Source: Rhodobacteraceae bacterium HLUCCO07
GTDB lineage: Bacteria; Pseudomonadota; Alphaproteobacteria; Rhodobacterales; Rhodobacteraceae
NCBI GenBank assembly: GCA_001314705.1
Contig: LJSU01000002.1
Coordinates: 1 to 42,314, forward strand
Length of the DNA stretch: 42,314 nucleotides
Reading direction: 5' to 3'
The translations under genes and the position numbers were made by a program. The notes under the pieces are model-generated. The model was not told the DNA's origin. It was given only the letters and a program-made list of their open reading frames with translations, and ran no database searches. The first letter of the stretch is position 1; the number at the start of each line of letters is the position of its first letter. Positions 24,224-33,738 of the stretch are shown in pieces.

Positions 24224-25333
24224 TCAGTGCGGGAAAGGCCAAAGTCTCAGCTTCTCCTTGATGATCCTCCAAAGTTGCGCCAACCCATGCGGTTCGAGGA
24301 TCAGAAAGGTGATGATCAGTCCGCCCACGATCATGAACTCCAGATGCGCAGCAAGGTCGGTCGGCCATCCAAGCCCCCCAACCAACGTGTTCTTGAGGAA
24401 CACCGGCAGAAGCACAAGGAACGCCGCCCCGGCAAACGCGCCGAAGATCGACCCCAGGCCACCGATGATGACCATGAAGAGCACGAGGAACGACTTGTTG
24501 ATGCCAAACACCTCACCGACCTCAACAGCCCCCAGATAAACGCTGAAGAACAGCGCACCAGCAATCCCGATAAAGAACGAGGAGACCGCAAAGGCGCTGA
24601 GCTTGGCCTTGAGCGGGTCGACCCCGATGATCTCGGCGGCGATGTCCATGTCGCGGATGGCCATCCACTTGCGTCCGATGCTTCCGCGCGTCAGGTTGCG
24701 CGCAATCAAGGCAAGGACCGTCAGGAACACGAGACAGAACAGATAGACCGCCCACGGTTCGGTATTGGATCCGGTCACCGGCACGCCGAAAACGCTGCGT
24801 TCGGGCGCATTGATCTGACCAGAAGAGGAATAGTTGTAGGCCCACGACCACTTGTTGAAAAGCCAGACAAGGAAGAACTGCGCCGCCAGCGTCGCCACCG
24901 CCAGATAAAACCCCTTGATCCGCAAGCTTGGCAACCCGAACAGTACGCCGACAATCGCGGTTATGAGCCCCGCCAGGATAACAGAAAAGACGATATTGAT
25001 TGGCGGCAGGGCATACTCGACCCCGCCAATCCAGATATCGAGCCCGGTCATGAGCTTGTAACAGGCATAGGCACCAACTGCCATGAACCCCCCCGTACCA
25101 AGGCTGACCTGCCCGCAATAGCCGACCAGTAGGTTCAGCCCGATTGCTGCGATGGCATAGATTAGAAAGGGCAGGAAAACCGAGTTGACCCAGTAGTCGT
25201 TAAGCACGAAGGGAATGATGGCAAACCCGATAAACAGCACCGCAAAGAAGCCGAACCGGTCGAGCTTGATCGGAAAGGTCTGACTATCCTTCGGATAAGA
25301 GGTCTTGAAATCACCGGCCTCACGATAAAACAT
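24224..25333 (-). CDS. Branched-chain-type ABC transporter permease LivM
   Basis: This 369-residue membrane permease has about ten helices and the LivM signature region GYCGQVSLGTGGFMAVGAYACY near residue 75, plus the cytoplasmic coupling loop RNLTRGSIGRKWMAIRDMD. It pairs with LivH as the transmembrane channel. The ATG at 25333 overlaps the stop of the preceding small gene (TGATG), indicating coupled translation; a GTG three codons upstream is less likely. It is followed by an 81-bp gap before the binding-protein gene. Confidence 0.92.
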   Translation of the reverse strand: MFYREAGDFKTSYPKDSQTFPIKLDRFGFFAVLFIGFAIIPFVLNDYWVNSVFLPFLIYAIAAIGLNLLVGYCGQVSLGTGGFMAVGAYACYKLMTGLDIWIGGVEYALPPINIVFSVILAGLITAIVGVLFGLPSLRIKGFYLAVATLAAQFFLVWLFNKWSWAYNYSSSGQINAPERSVFGVPVTGSNTEPWAVYLFCLVFLTVLALIARNLTRGSIGRKWMAIRDMDIAAEIIGVDPLKAKLSAFAVSSFFIGIAGALFFSVYLGAVEVGEVFGINKSFLVLFMVIIGGLGSIFGAFAGAAFLVLLPVFLKNTLVGGLGWPTDLAAHLEFMIVGGLIITFLILEPHGLAQLWRIIKEKLRLWPFPH

Positions 25334-25593
25334 CAGGCGCACTCCCCGTTTGTGTGTTCTTCTTCAAGATGCGTCTTTTTGACGATGTTCGGCCGCTTGG
25401 CATAACCGGTCGCTTCGCTATGGCGGATCAGCCAGAAATAGGCCCAAAGCCCCAGCCCGGCCCCAATGGCGGCGAGTATCGCCGCGGTCACCATCTGTGA
25501 GGCGCTGGACGGATCGGACGACAGGGCGAGATAGCCAAAGGCCCAAAACCCCGACCAGGCGATGACGTTGAGAATGGCAATCAGCTTGGGCAT
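25333..25593 (-). CDS. Small two-helix membrane protein within the transporter operon
   Basis: The 86-residue product is not recognised as a named family. Two hydrophobic segments are predicted (about residues 5-25 and 33-57). They are followed by a charged cytoplasmic-type tail rich in Lys, Glu and His (KKTHLEEEHTNGEC). It lies between the two permease genes, 4 bp after livH and overlapping livM by one base, so it is made together with them. An accessory or regulatory subunit of the transporter is the natural inference. The tight packing argues against a spurious ORF. Confidence 0.7.
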   Translation of the reverse strand: MPKLIAILNVIAWSGFWAFGYLALSSDPSSASQMVTAAILAAIGAGLGLWAYFWLIRHSEATGYAKRPNIVKKTHLEEEHTNGECA

Positions 25594-25597
25594 ACCA

Positions 25598-26584
25598 TCA
25601 CACCCTTTCGATGATCTTTTCGCCGAACAGACCCTGCGGCCGGAAGACGAGGAAGATCAGCGCCAGCACATAAGCGAACCAGTTCTCGGTCGCTCCGCCC
25701 ACCATCGGTCCGATGATGAACTCGAACAATTTCTCGCCCACTCCGATGATAAGGCCGCCCACAATGGCCCCTGGGATCGAGGTGAACCCGCCCAGCATCA
25801 GCACCGGCAGAGCCTTGAGCGCAATCAACGAAAGCGAGAACTGCACACCCGATTTGGAGCCCCACATGATCCCGGCAACCAGTGCCACAAAACCAGCCAA
25901 AGACCAGACCATCACCCAGATGAAATTGAGATTTATGCCAACCGAAAGCGCGGCCTGATGGTCGTCAGCCACAGCGCGCATGGCGCGACCATGCTTCGAA
26001 TACTGTGCGAACATCACAAGTGCGATCACCAGAAGCACCGCAACGAACGTTGCCCACAGGTCGAGATTGTCGATAAAGAATCCATAGCCCAAAAGATTGA
26101 ACGTGACCTCGTCTATGGTATCGTTGATCCCCTCTGGCAAACCGACATCGAGTTTCTTGATGTCGCTTCCCCACATGATGTCACCGAACCCCTCAAGGAA
26201 ATAGGCGAGCCCGATGGTGGCCATGAAAAGGATGATCGGCTCTTGTCCAACGAGATGCCGGAAGATGAAACGGTTCACCAGCCAGGCCAGCAAAACCATA
26301 ACCGCCATGGTCAACAAGATCGCGGCGAACGCGGGAACATTCCATCCGAAATGGTGGACGGACACGCCAGACACCGCCTTGATCAAATGGCTGAATGGCA
26401 CACGCCCTTCCATGATCCCCACCAGGGTCAGGGCGGCGAAAAGCGCCATCACACCCTGACTGAAATTGAAGATACCGCTTGCCTTGAAAATCAACACGAA
26501 GCCCAGGGCGACCAGCGCATAGAGCACACCAGTCATGAGGCCGTTCATGACGATCTCCATTCCCCAAAGAAGCTGTTCAGGCAT
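25598..26584 (-). CDS. Branched-chain-type ABC transporter permease LivH
   Basis: This 328-residue permease has about eight to nine helices. It begins with the family pattern MNGLMTGVLYALVALGFVLIF and has the coupling region YSKHGRAMRAVADDHQAALSVGINL and the ending LIFLVFRPQGLFGEKIIERV. It forms the importer channel with LivM. A GGGGGA ribosome-site-like sequence lies eight bases before the ATG. It is the third gene of the operon, 41 bp after livG. Confidence 0.93.
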   Translation of the reverse strand: MPEQLLWGMEIVMNGLMTGVLYALVALGFVLIFKASGIFNFSQGVMALFAALTLVGIMEGRVPFSHLIKAVSGVSVHHFGWNVPAFAAILLTMAVMVLLAWLVNRFIFRHLVGQEPIILFMATIGLAYFLEGFGDIMWGSDIKKLDVGLPEGINDTIDEVTFNLLGYGFFIDNLDLWATFVAVLLVIALVMFAQYSKHGRAMRAVADDHQAALSVGINLNFIWVMVWSLAGFVALVAGIMWGSKSGVQFSLSLIALKALPVLMLGGFTSIPGAIVGGLIIGVGEKLFEFIIGPMVGGATENWFAYVLALIFLVFRPQGLFGEKIIERV

Positions 26585-26625
26585 GGTGCGCGTCCCCCGG
26601 ATTGATTTGTTCTCTTGTGGCTTTA

Positions 26626-27447
26626 TCAGTCATGGGCGATCCCCAGATAGGCGTCGATCACCGCCTGGTTGTTGCGCACCTCATCCGGCGTTCCATCGCC
26701 GATCTTCTTGCCGTAATCCATCACCACGACCCGGTCGCTAAGGTCCATCACCACGCCCATGTCATGCTCGATCAAGGCGATCGTGGTTCCGAATTCGTCA
26801 TTCACATCAAGGATAAAGCGGCTCATGTCCTCTTTTTCCTCAACGTTCATCCCCGCCATAGGTTCGTCGAGAAGCAATAGCGACGGCTGCGCAACCAGCG
26901 CCCGGGCAAGCTCGACCCTCTTTTTCAGCCCATAGGGAAGCCGCGACACGGGCGTCTTGCGAATATGCTGGATTTCGAGAAAGTCGATGATCTTTTCGGC
27001 CACCTCACGATTCTCGATTTCTTCCTGCTCCGCCTTGCCCTTCCAGATCGCCTGCGACAAGAGTCCGGTCGTCATATGGTTGAGGCGCCCGGTCATCACG
27101 TTGTCCAGAACACTCATCCCCTCGAAGAGCGCGATATTCTGGAACGTCCGTGCAATCCCTTGCCGCGCCACCTCGAAGGGGCGCATCCGTGGCCGTACCG
27201 CACCCTTGTACCAGACCTCGCCCTCCTGCGGGACGTAAAAGCCCGAGATGACATTGAGCATCGACGACTTTCCGGCCCCGTTTGGGCCGATGATCGCGCG
27301 AATTTCGCCCTCACGAATGTCAAAGCTGATATCGGTGATCGCCTTCACACCACCAAAGCGCAGGCTGATGTTTCGCATCTCCATCAACACGCCACCGATC
27401 GTCCGACCGTCCGCGGTGACACTGGTTTCCTGATCCATCACGCTCAT
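26626..27447 (-). CDS. Branched-chain-type ABC transporter ATPase LivG
   Basis: This 273-residue ATPase of the LivG subfamily has Walker A GPNGAGKSS, signature region RLPYGLKKRVELARAL (the degenerate Y-G form common in LivG), Walker B LLLLDEPMAGMN and switch LIEHDMGVVMDLSDRV. The start at 27447 overlaps the stop of the acyl-CoA synthetase by four bases; an in-frame ATG three codons later is the alternative. It works with LivF to drive the importer. Confidence 0.93.
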   Translation of the reverse strand: MSVMDQETSVTADGRTIGGVLMEMRNISLRFGGVKAITDISFDIREGEIRAIIGPNGAGKSSMLNVISGFYVPQEGEVWYKGAVRPRMRPFEVARQGIARTFQNIALFEGMSVLDNVMTGRLNHMTTGLLSQAIWKGKAEQEEIENREVAEKIIDFLEIQHIRKTPVSRLPYGLKKRVELARALVAQPSLLLLDEPMAGMNVEEKEDMSRFILDVNDEFGTTIALIEHDMGVVMDLSDRVVVMDYGKKIGDGTPDEVRNNQAVIDAYLGIAHD

Positions 27448-29606
27448 TCTGCTGCCACCTTCTGAGGCTCGACCGGCACCACCTTGGCGTCGCGAATCTC
27501 CAGCGTCGCCTTGATTGTCCCTTTACGCCCGTCTTCATATGTCACCTCGGTCACGGTCGAGACAGTCTCGGACCCGTCGTAAAGCGCCTCGACAATGTCG
27601 TTGAACTTGTCGGCCACGAACGCGCGGCGCACCTTGCGGGTTCGCGTCATCTCGCCATCATCCGCATCCAGTTCCTTGTGAAGCACAACAAACCTGTGGA
27701 TCTGGCAGCCCGAGAGCATTGGATCTTCTGCTACCGAACGGTTCACCGCCTCGACATGTTCCTGGATGGTCGCCAGAACCCGCGGGTGGCCGGCCAACTC
27801 CTGGTAAGAACTGTAACCGATATTGTTGCGTTCGGCCCAGTTGCCCACCGCCGTCAGGTCGATATTGATGAAAGCGACACAATGGTCACGGCCATTCCCG
27901 AACAGCACGGCCTCGAGGATGTCGGGATAGAACTTCAACTTGTTCTCGACAAACTTGGGAGCGAACATCGCACCGTTTGCCATCTTGCCGACATCCTTGG
28001 CCCTGTCGATGATCCGAAGATGCCCTGTGTCCTCCTCGAAGAACCCCGCATCGCCGGTATCAACCCAGCCATCCGAATCCTTGGTATCTGCGGTCGACTC
28101 GGGGTTCTTGTAGTATGCGACGAACGTGCCTGGGCTACGATAAAAGATCCGCCCCTCATCCGTGATCTTGATCTCGACCTCGGGTGCGGGCACGCCAACC
28201 GTGTCTGCCCGGACCTCGCCATCTGGCTGCACGGTGATGAACACCGATGCTTCGGTCTGTCCGTAAAGCTGTTTTAGGTTGATTCCGAGCGAACGATAGA
28301 ACTCGAAGATCTCCGGCCCGATCGCCTCGCCTGCTGTGTAACCCACCCGAATACGCGACAGTCCCAGCGTGTTCTTGAGCGGACCGTAGATCAGAACTTC
28401 ACCCATGCGATACTTGAAATAGCTGCGCAGGGGCTCGGGATAGAGATAAAGTCCCAGCGGATCCTTCGCCTTGAAATGGTCGCGCGTATCAACCGGATGC
28501 CGAAGCTTCACAAAGAACAGGCGAATGGCATTCTCAAGAAGGGCCTCAATGGCGAAGCCAACCCCCATCGAGAATTTCCACGCCTGCTTGATCCGCCGTT
28601 TGAGGTCAGGTCTTGCCAGACTGCGCTTCGGCATCCCGTACTTCTCGCCCGCGCCAGAGCGCGCGAAATCCATGAGGTGGTGAAACAGGGCGCGTTTGAG
28701 GGTCCCCGCATCCTCCATACGGATCATCACGTTGGTCAATTGCGTCTCGAAGAAGCGTGGCGGCGCAAAATAATAGGTCGGTCCGATTTCGCGCAGATCG
28801 ATCATCATCGTTTCGGGACTTTCGGGGCAATTGACGCAGAAACCTGTCCAATAAGCCTGCCCGATCGAAAAGATGAAATCCCCCACCCATGCCATCGGCA
28901 GGTAGGCCAGAACCTCGTCGCCCGGACCCAGATGGTCGAACTCGCTCGCATTCTGGGCGCTGCGGATGATATTGTGGTTCGACAGGATCACCCCCTTGGG
29001 TTTGCCGGTCGTGCCTGATGTATAAAGCATCACGCACTGATCATCGAAATTAAGCTTTTCTCGCCGGTCCTGGAGCTCCTGAATGAACTCGTCGTATGCG
29101 GCCCGACCCTGTTCCTGCACCTTTGCAAATTCGTGTAGCGCCCTGTGGTCGTATTTGCGCAAACCGCGAGGATCGACATAGATCATGTGCTCGAACTGAT
29201 GCAGACGCTCCTGCACCTCGATCACTTTGTCGACCTGCTCCTGATCATCCACGATTGCAAATCTTGCGCCGCAATGCTCCAGGACATATGCCATCTCTTC
29301 GGCTGCGCTATCCTGATAGAGTGGAACCGGGATCGCGCCAACCGATTGCGCAGCCACCATTGACCAATAGAAATGTGGACGATTACGCCCGATAATGGCA
29401 ATGAAATCGCCCTCGTTCACACCCAGATTGATCAGTCCAAGCGCAAGTGCCTCGACCTCTTTCTCGGTCTCGGCCCACGTCCATTTTTGCCAGATGCCGA
29501 ACTGTTTCTCGCGATAGGCATCTTTCGAGCCGAACTCGCGTGCATTACGCTGCAAAAGCGCCGGAATGGACTCCAGTCCACCGACCGTCTGAGACGGATT
29601 GCCCAA
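27444..29606 (-). CDS. Long-chain-type acyl-CoA synthetase (AMP-binding)
   Basis: The 720-residue enzyme of the ACSL/FAA1-type adenylate-forming family activates a carboxylic acid to its CoA thioester. Motifs are YTSGTTGKPKG (ATP P-loop, about residues 194-206), QLYGQTEAS, DGWVDTGDAGFFEEDTG and DRAKDVGKMANG. I place the start at TTG 29606 because AGGGGAGGA lies exactly seven bases upstream and the product then begins GNPSQTVGGLESIPALL, as in homologues. The upstream ATG reading adds 38 low-complexity residues across a GC-rich hairpin. It is the first gene of the leftward ligase-liv operon and is divergent from a sensor kinase. Confidence 0.9.
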   Translation of the reverse strand: MGNPSQTVGGLESIPALLQRNAREFGSKDAYREKQFGIWQKWTWAETEKEVEALALGLINLGVNEGDFIAIIGRNRPHFYWSMVAAQSVGAIPVPLYQDSAAEEMAYVLEHCGARFAIVDDQEQVDKVIEVQERLHQFEHMIYVDPRGLRKYDHRALHEFAKVQEQGRAAYDEFIQELQDRREKLNFDDQCVMLYTSGTTGKPKGVILSNHNIIRSAQNASEFDHLGPGDEVLAYLPMAWVGDFIFSIGQAYWTGFCVNCPESPETMMIDLREIGPTYYFAPPRFFETQLTNVMIRMEDAGTLKRALFHHLMDFARSGAGEKYGMPKRSLARPDLKRRIKQAWKFSMGVGFAIEALLENAIRLFFVKLRHPVDTRDHFKAKDPLGLYLYPEPLRSYFKYRMGEVLIYGPLKNTLGLSRIRVGYTAGEAIGPEIFEFYRSLGINLKQLYGQTEASVFITVQPDGEVRADTVGVPAPEVEIKITDEGRIFYRSPGTFVAYYKNPESTADTKDSDGWVDTGDAGFFEEDTGHLRIIDRAKDVGKMANGAMFAPKFVENKLKFYPDILEAVLFGNGRDHCVAFINIDLTAVGNWAERNNIGYSSYQELAGHPRVLATIQEHVEAVNRSVAEDPMLSGCQIHRFVVLHKELDADDGEMTRTRKVRRAFVADKFNDIVEALYDGSETVSTVTEVTYEDGRKGTIKATLEIRDAKVVPVEPQKVAAE

Positions 29607-29642
29607 GTCTTGTCCTCCCCTAGCCCGCGTCCTCCGCCGGGC

Positions 29643-29662
29643 CCCCCGGGTTGCGCCGGGGG
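29643..29662 (-). other. GC-rich hairpin in the 5' leader of the ligase-liv operon
   Basis: Seven-base arms (29643-29649 and 29656-29662, CCCCCGG with CCGGGGG) around a six-base loop lie in the leader about 25 bases upstream of the TTG-associated ribosome site. It could modulate translation or be a leftover of an extragenic element. No T-tract. Confidence 0.35.
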
Positions 29663-29838
29663 TTGATTCTCCCGCGTCATTGGGTGCGGATCCGACCCTT
29701 GCCGTCAAGTTTTTCTCCAAGATTGCCAGAATCTAACGAATTGTAACACTCGATGGCGTGCTGATCATGGCACCGGCGTTCTCCATGTCCCCTTTCCCAA
29801 TGGCATCGGTTGCGCTACCTCCGATAGCAGGAGGGGCC

Positions 29839-31746
29839 ATGACGCAGACCAGTACAGACACCCATGCCATGATGATGGCGGGGCTGAACCTTATTCAGCA
29901 GGCACTGTCGATTTACGACTCCGACCTGCGCCTGGTCATCTCGAACCGGATGTTTCGCGACATGTTCGGCCTCCCCGAAGCGCTCGTCACACCAGGTGCG
30001 CTTTTCGAGGACACGATACGCTATCTCGCCACAAGCGGCGAATATGGACCGATTGAGGATATTGAAGAGTTCGTGACCGCCCGAGTCGAACAGGCACGGG
30101 CCTTCGTGCCGCACTACATGGAACGCTCCCGCGCCAATGGCCGTATGATCTCCGTCGAGGGCTCCCCCTTGCCACAAGGCGGCTGGATCACCGTCTATAC
30201 CGACATAACGGCAACAAAACGCGCCGAACAACTTCTGCGGACCCGCTCAGAAGAACTTTCGGACCAACTCCTGTCTCATGCCGAGGAGCTGTCGGCGGCG
30301 AACCGCGAACTGGCCGCAACCGTCACCGCGCTGGAAGAAGCCAAACGCCAGATCACCGAGGCCGAGGCGCGCACACGCCTCACCACCGAGATGATGCCGG
30401 CCCATATCGCCCATGTCGGCATCGACCGTCGATATACCTATTCCAACCGTCGTCTCAGCACCATCATGCCCGGCAGCCAGACCAATATCGTCGGCAAACA
30501 TGTGGCCGATGTCATGGGTCCACAGCCATGGTCGGTGATCGGCCCCCAACTCGACAGCGCCTATGCCGGGCAACCTTCGGTCTTCGAGTTCACCCACGAG
30601 CCCTCTTCACGCAGAGTCCGTGTCGCGCTCACCCCCGACCCAACGTCGGGCGGGGTGTATATCCTGTCCATGGACATCACGGAAGAAACGCAGGCGCGCA
30701 CTGCCTTGCAACAGACACGTCGGCGTGAAATTGCCGCGCAGCTCACCTCCGGGCTCGCCCATGACTTCTCCAATCTTCTGACCATCATTCTCGGGATGCA
30801 GTCACGTTTGCAGCGGATGGAACTTCCCGGCGAGGCCGGGGGCCTGATCGCCGCCACGCTCTCGGCTGCCCGACGCGGCGGCACATTGCTCAACCGCATC
30901 GCTGACATCACCGGTGCGCGCGAGGTTCACCCCCGGCCCACCGACTTGGCGGCATTTCTGCGCGATATCGAAACACTTGCCGGATCGACTCTACCCCCGC
31001 AAATCAAGCTCGAAATAAACAACCTGATCGCGCACGAGGCGCTGATCCTCGATGCTGGTATGCTTCAGGACAGCCTGCTGAACCTCGTTCTCAATGCCCG
31101 CGACGCCTGCAAGGGACAGGGGCGTATCCTGCTCATCGCACGTACTGTTCAGGACACATGGGCCGAATTCATTGTGCGCGACACCGGCCCCGGGTTCTCG
31201 CCACAGGCACTGGAACACGGGTTCGAGCCTTTTTTTACCACCAAGGGCGGCGAAGGTTCGGGACTTGGTCTTGCCATGGTTTATGACATGACCAAACTGG
31301 TTGGCGGACGCGCCATGTTGGCAAATCGCGAAGGCGGCGGGCAGGTTTCGATCCGCCTGCCACTGCGTCCCGCATCTGCACCCATTGCTCCGGGTCTGGT
31401 CCTTCTGGTCGAAGACAGCACCGATCTGCGCGCCACGATCCGCGACATGCTGACCGGCGCGGGCCACACGGTAATCGAAGCCGCCAGCGCCACCGAGGCA
31501 CTTTCGCTGGTCACGCAGATACAGGATATTTCCCTTCTGCTCTCCGATATTTCGCTCGAAGGAGATGATACGGGCATCGACCTTTTCGATCGCCTTCCCG
31601 ATCAACATCCCCCGGTCTTTCTCATGACCTCACTGCCGTCAACGCATCCTCTTCACCAGGCGGCGGCTTCACGGGCACCGGTTCTCGCCAAGCCCTTTAC
31701 TGCCGATCAACTTGCCGCTTTTCTTGCGATGGAGCCTGCTTCATGA
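29839..31746 (+). CDS. PAS-domain hybrid sensor histidine kinase with C-terminal receiver
   Basis: This 635-residue protein has no membrane segment, so it senses a cytoplasmic signal. Order of parts: a PAS_7-type domain (about 15-130, QALSIYDSDLRLVISNRMF), a coiled coil (about 140-185) and a second PAS (about 190-290). The kinase core has phospho-acceptor His308 (SGLAHDFSNLLTII), N box LLNLVLNARDAC, G1 VRDTGPGFS, F box FEPFFTTK and G2 GSGLGLAMVY. A receiver domain follows, with Asp570 (LLSDISL). AGGAGG five bases before the ATG at 29839 fixes the start. Its stop overlaps the response regulator gene, and it is divergent from the ligase-liv operon, which it probably controls, perhaps by sensing the acid or its CoA ester. 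Confidence 0.9.
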   Translation: MTQTSTDTHAMMMAGLNLIQQALSIYDSDLRLVISNRMFRDMFGLPEALVTPGALFEDTIRYLATSGEYGPIEDIEEFVTARVEQARAFVPHYMERSRANGRMISVEGSPLPQGGWITVYTDITATKRAEQLLRTRSEELSDQLLSHAEELSAANRELAATVTALEEAKRQITEAEARTRLTTEMMPAHIAHVGIDRRYTYSNRRLSTIMPGSQTNIVGKHVADVMGPQPWSVIGPQLDSAYAGQPSVFEFTHEPSSRRVRVALTPDPTSGGVYILSMDITEETQARTALQQTRRREIAAQLTSGLAHDFSNLLTIILGMQSRLQRMELPGEAGGLIAATLSAARRGGTLLNRIADITGAREVHPRPTDLAAFLRDIETLAGSTLPPQIKLEINNLIAHEALILDAGMLQDSLLNLVLNARDACKGQGRILLIARTVQDTWAEFIVRDTGPGFSPQALEHGFEPFFTTKGGEGSGLGLAMVYDMTKLVGGRAMLANREGGGQVSIRLPLRPASAPIAPGLVLLVEDSTDLRATIRDMLTGAGHTVIEAASATEALSLVTQIQDISLLLSDISLEGDDTGIDLFDRLPDQHPPVFLMTSLPSTHPLHQAAASRAPVLAKPFTADQLAAFLAMEPAS

Positions 31747-32447
31747 CCGATGCCCCCCTCGTCACCATCCTTGACGACGAACCGGCGATACGCGCCATGC
31801 TCTCGGACGCCCTCGAGGAGGCGGGATTTCGCACGATGGGATTCTCGCGTGCGACCGAGTTCGAGGCGGCATTGAAATCGACCACTCCCGATGTCTGCCT
31901 TGTCGATCTCTCCCTGCCCGACCGCGACGGGCTTTCGCTCGTCCATCGGCTCGCACTCGAACAGGGGGCAAGTGTGATCATCATCTCGGGGCGCGCGCAA
32001 GTGCAGGATCGCGTGACCGGCCTTGAACTGGGAGCGGATGATTACATTATCAAACCCTTCGATCCTGCCGAGGTCGTCGCGCGCATCCGCGCACGCCTGC
32101 GCAAACCCGGTCCCTCACTGCAAACCAGCGATACGGCCCGCTTCAACGGCTGGACCGCACATTTCGACCGATACGTACTAACCGACAACACCGGGCTTGA
32201 AACCCCCTTCTCTCACGCCGAGGGTGAAGTATTGCGGATGTTTCTGGAACGTCCCAAGCGGCTCGTTTCCCGCACCATGATGCAGGAAAGCCTTGGCGGG
32301 GCCGCAGGGCAAAGCTTTGATCGCGCGATGGACGTCCGCATCTCACGGCTTCGCACCAAGTTGCGCGAAGATCCCAGGAACCCTCGACTGATCAAGACAA
32401 TCTATGGGGCAGGATATATCTTTCTAGGGGATGTCACATGGTCCTGA
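31743..32447 (+). CDS. OmpR-family response regulator
   Basis: This 234-residue regulator has an N-terminal receiver domain with acidic residues Asp11/Asp12 and phospho-acceptor Asp55 (CLVDLSLPDRDG), plus the KPF lysine. The C-terminal OmpR/PhoB-type winged helix includes SHAEGEVLRMFLERPKRLVSR and the recognition region FDRAMDVRISRLRTKLRED, ending in KTIYGAGYIF. The ATG overlaps the kinase stop (ATGA), giving a coupled pair. The likely target is the divergent ligase-liv promoter region in 29607-29838. Confidence 0.92.
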   Translation: MTDAPLVTILDDEPAIRAMLSDALEEAGFRTMGFSRATEFEAALKSTTPDVCLVDLSLPDRDGLSLVHRLALEQGASVIIISGRAQVQDRVTGLELGADDYIIKPFDPAEVVARIRARLRKPGPSLQTSDTARFNGWTAHFDRYVLTDNTGLETPFSHAEGEVLRMFLERPKRLVSRTMMQESLGGAAGQSFDRAMDVRISRLRTKLREDPRNPRLIKTIYGAGYIFLGDVTWS

Positions 32448-32481
32448 GCGGTAGGCGCAAGCGAATGCGATGCATGGATTC

Positions 32482-33684
32482 TCAGCCCTGAAGGCGTTCC
32501 ACTGCGCCGGCCAGAACCTTGAGGCCGGCCACCAGATCGCGCTCATCCGTATCCTCTTCAAAGGCATGGCTGATCCCGTTGATCGACGGCACAAAGAGCA
32601 TTGCAGAGGGCATCAGTTGCGCCACATTGGTGGCATCATGCAGCGCGCCTGACGGCATCCGGCGCCAACGCCCCGGCACCGTGTCTTCCGCCGCCCCTTC
32701 CAACGCGGCGCGCAGGCGGGTGTCCAAATCCATTGGCTCGAGTCCAAGCATCGGCCCAAAACTCACTTCCAGTCCGCGGTCTGCCGCCACTTCTCGCGCG
32801 GTCTCGCGAATGATCTCCTCCATCCGCGCCAGCCGTCCGGCATCACCATCGCGCCACTGCATTGAAAATACGGCCCGTCCCGGCACGATCGAATGCGCAT
32901 CGGGATGCAGGCTCGCATGACCGATCGTCCAGACGGTGGTGGGTGTTACCACGTTCTCAAACCGCACGTTGATCCGCGCGTTGAAATCGGCCAGCCCCTG
33001 AAACGCGTCGCGGCGTCGATGCATCGGGGTCGTCCCTGCGTGGTTCTGCTCGCCTTCAAAGGTGATCCGCATGTCGCGAATCCCCACGATACTTTCGACC
33101 ACACCAATGGCCTCATCGGCCTCATAAAGCCACGGCCCTTGTTCGATATGCATCTCGATGAACCCGCTGAATTGAGCTGGATCGACGAAATCACCGATCA
33201 GATGCGCCATCTCGCCCCGCGCTTCGGCCAATGTCACACCCTCGCGGTCAGTCAGTTCATCAGCCGCCTCAAGTGCAAGCTTGCGCGACCATACAGTGCT
33301 GCCCGTAGTCACGCCAAAGCGCCCCTCCTCGTCCTGAAACGACACGACGGAGACCGGCGGCCCATCTGCTTCGCGGGAGGCACGCGCCACCTCGAGCGCC
33401 GCCATGACGCCGAGTGCGCCATCAAGCCAGCCGCCCTCGGGCTGACTGTCGGAATGCGAGCCCATAAGCAGGGACTTTCCTTCGGCCAGTCCGAACAGGC
33501 TGCCAACCGGGTCATAATGGGTCCTGAGACCGGCCGCCTGCATCCGCCCGCCCAACCACTGCCGCGCTTCGATATCGGCTTTTGTATAAGCCGGGCGCAC
33601 CACGCCCTTGCCGATTCCGGACGCGCCGAAACGCCGCAATTCGTGCAATTCGGCCAGAAACCTCTCGGGATTGACGGGAATCAT
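32482..33684 (-). CDS. M20 family Zn-dependent amidohydrolase (N-carbamoyl-L-amino acid hydrolase / allantoate amidohydrolase type)
   Basis: The 400-residue enzyme of the hydantoinase/carbamoylase group cleaves N-carbamoyl or ureido groups from amino acids or related compounds using two metal ions. Metal-ligand motifs are seen: [18 protein letters not shown] (His78, Asp88), FQDEEGRFG (Glu119/Glu120) and MHIEQGP, plus the dimerisation-domain signature [15 protein letters not shown]. The exact substrate cannot be told from sequence. The start at 33684 is set by AGGAGG eight bases upstream; a GTG reading three codons earlier overlaps that site. An upstream palindrome suggests its own regulator, and it follows the puu-like operon in the same direction. 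Confidence 0.88.
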   Translation of the reverse strand: MIPVNPERFLAELHELRRFGASGIGKGVVRPAYTKADIEARQWLGGRMQAAGLRTHYDPVGSLFGLAEGKSLLMGSHSDSQPEGGWLDGALGVMAALEVARASREADGPPVSVVSFQDEEGRFGVTTGSTVWSRKLALEAADELTDREGVTLAEARGEMAHLIGDFVDPAQFSGFIEMHIEQGPWLYEADEAIGVVESIVGIRDMRITFEGEQNHAGTTPMHRRRDAFQGLADFNARINVRFENVVTPTTVWTIGHASLHPDAHSIVPGRAVFSMQWRDGDAGRLARMEEIIRETAREVAADRGLEVSFGPMLGLEPMDLDTRLRAALEGAAEDTVPGRWRRMPSGALHDATNVAQLMPSAMLFVPSINGISHAFEEDTDERDLVAGLKVLAGAVERLQG

Positions 33685-33738
33685 GATGCGCACCTCCTGT
33701 TATTCACTTCGGCATACGCCGCAATCGCCACATGGTCA

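Noticed and set aside
20733..29606. Calling the ABC system a branched-chain amino acid importer
   Set aside because: The family name reflects fold only; ligases at both ends of the operon make a carboxylic acid substrate more likely, so liv gene symbols were not assigned.
29607..29720. An N-terminal extension of the acyl-CoA synthetase starting at ATG 29720
   Set aside because: The added 38 residues are low-complexity, cross a GC hairpin and ignore the strong AGGGGAGGA ribosome site before TTG 29606.
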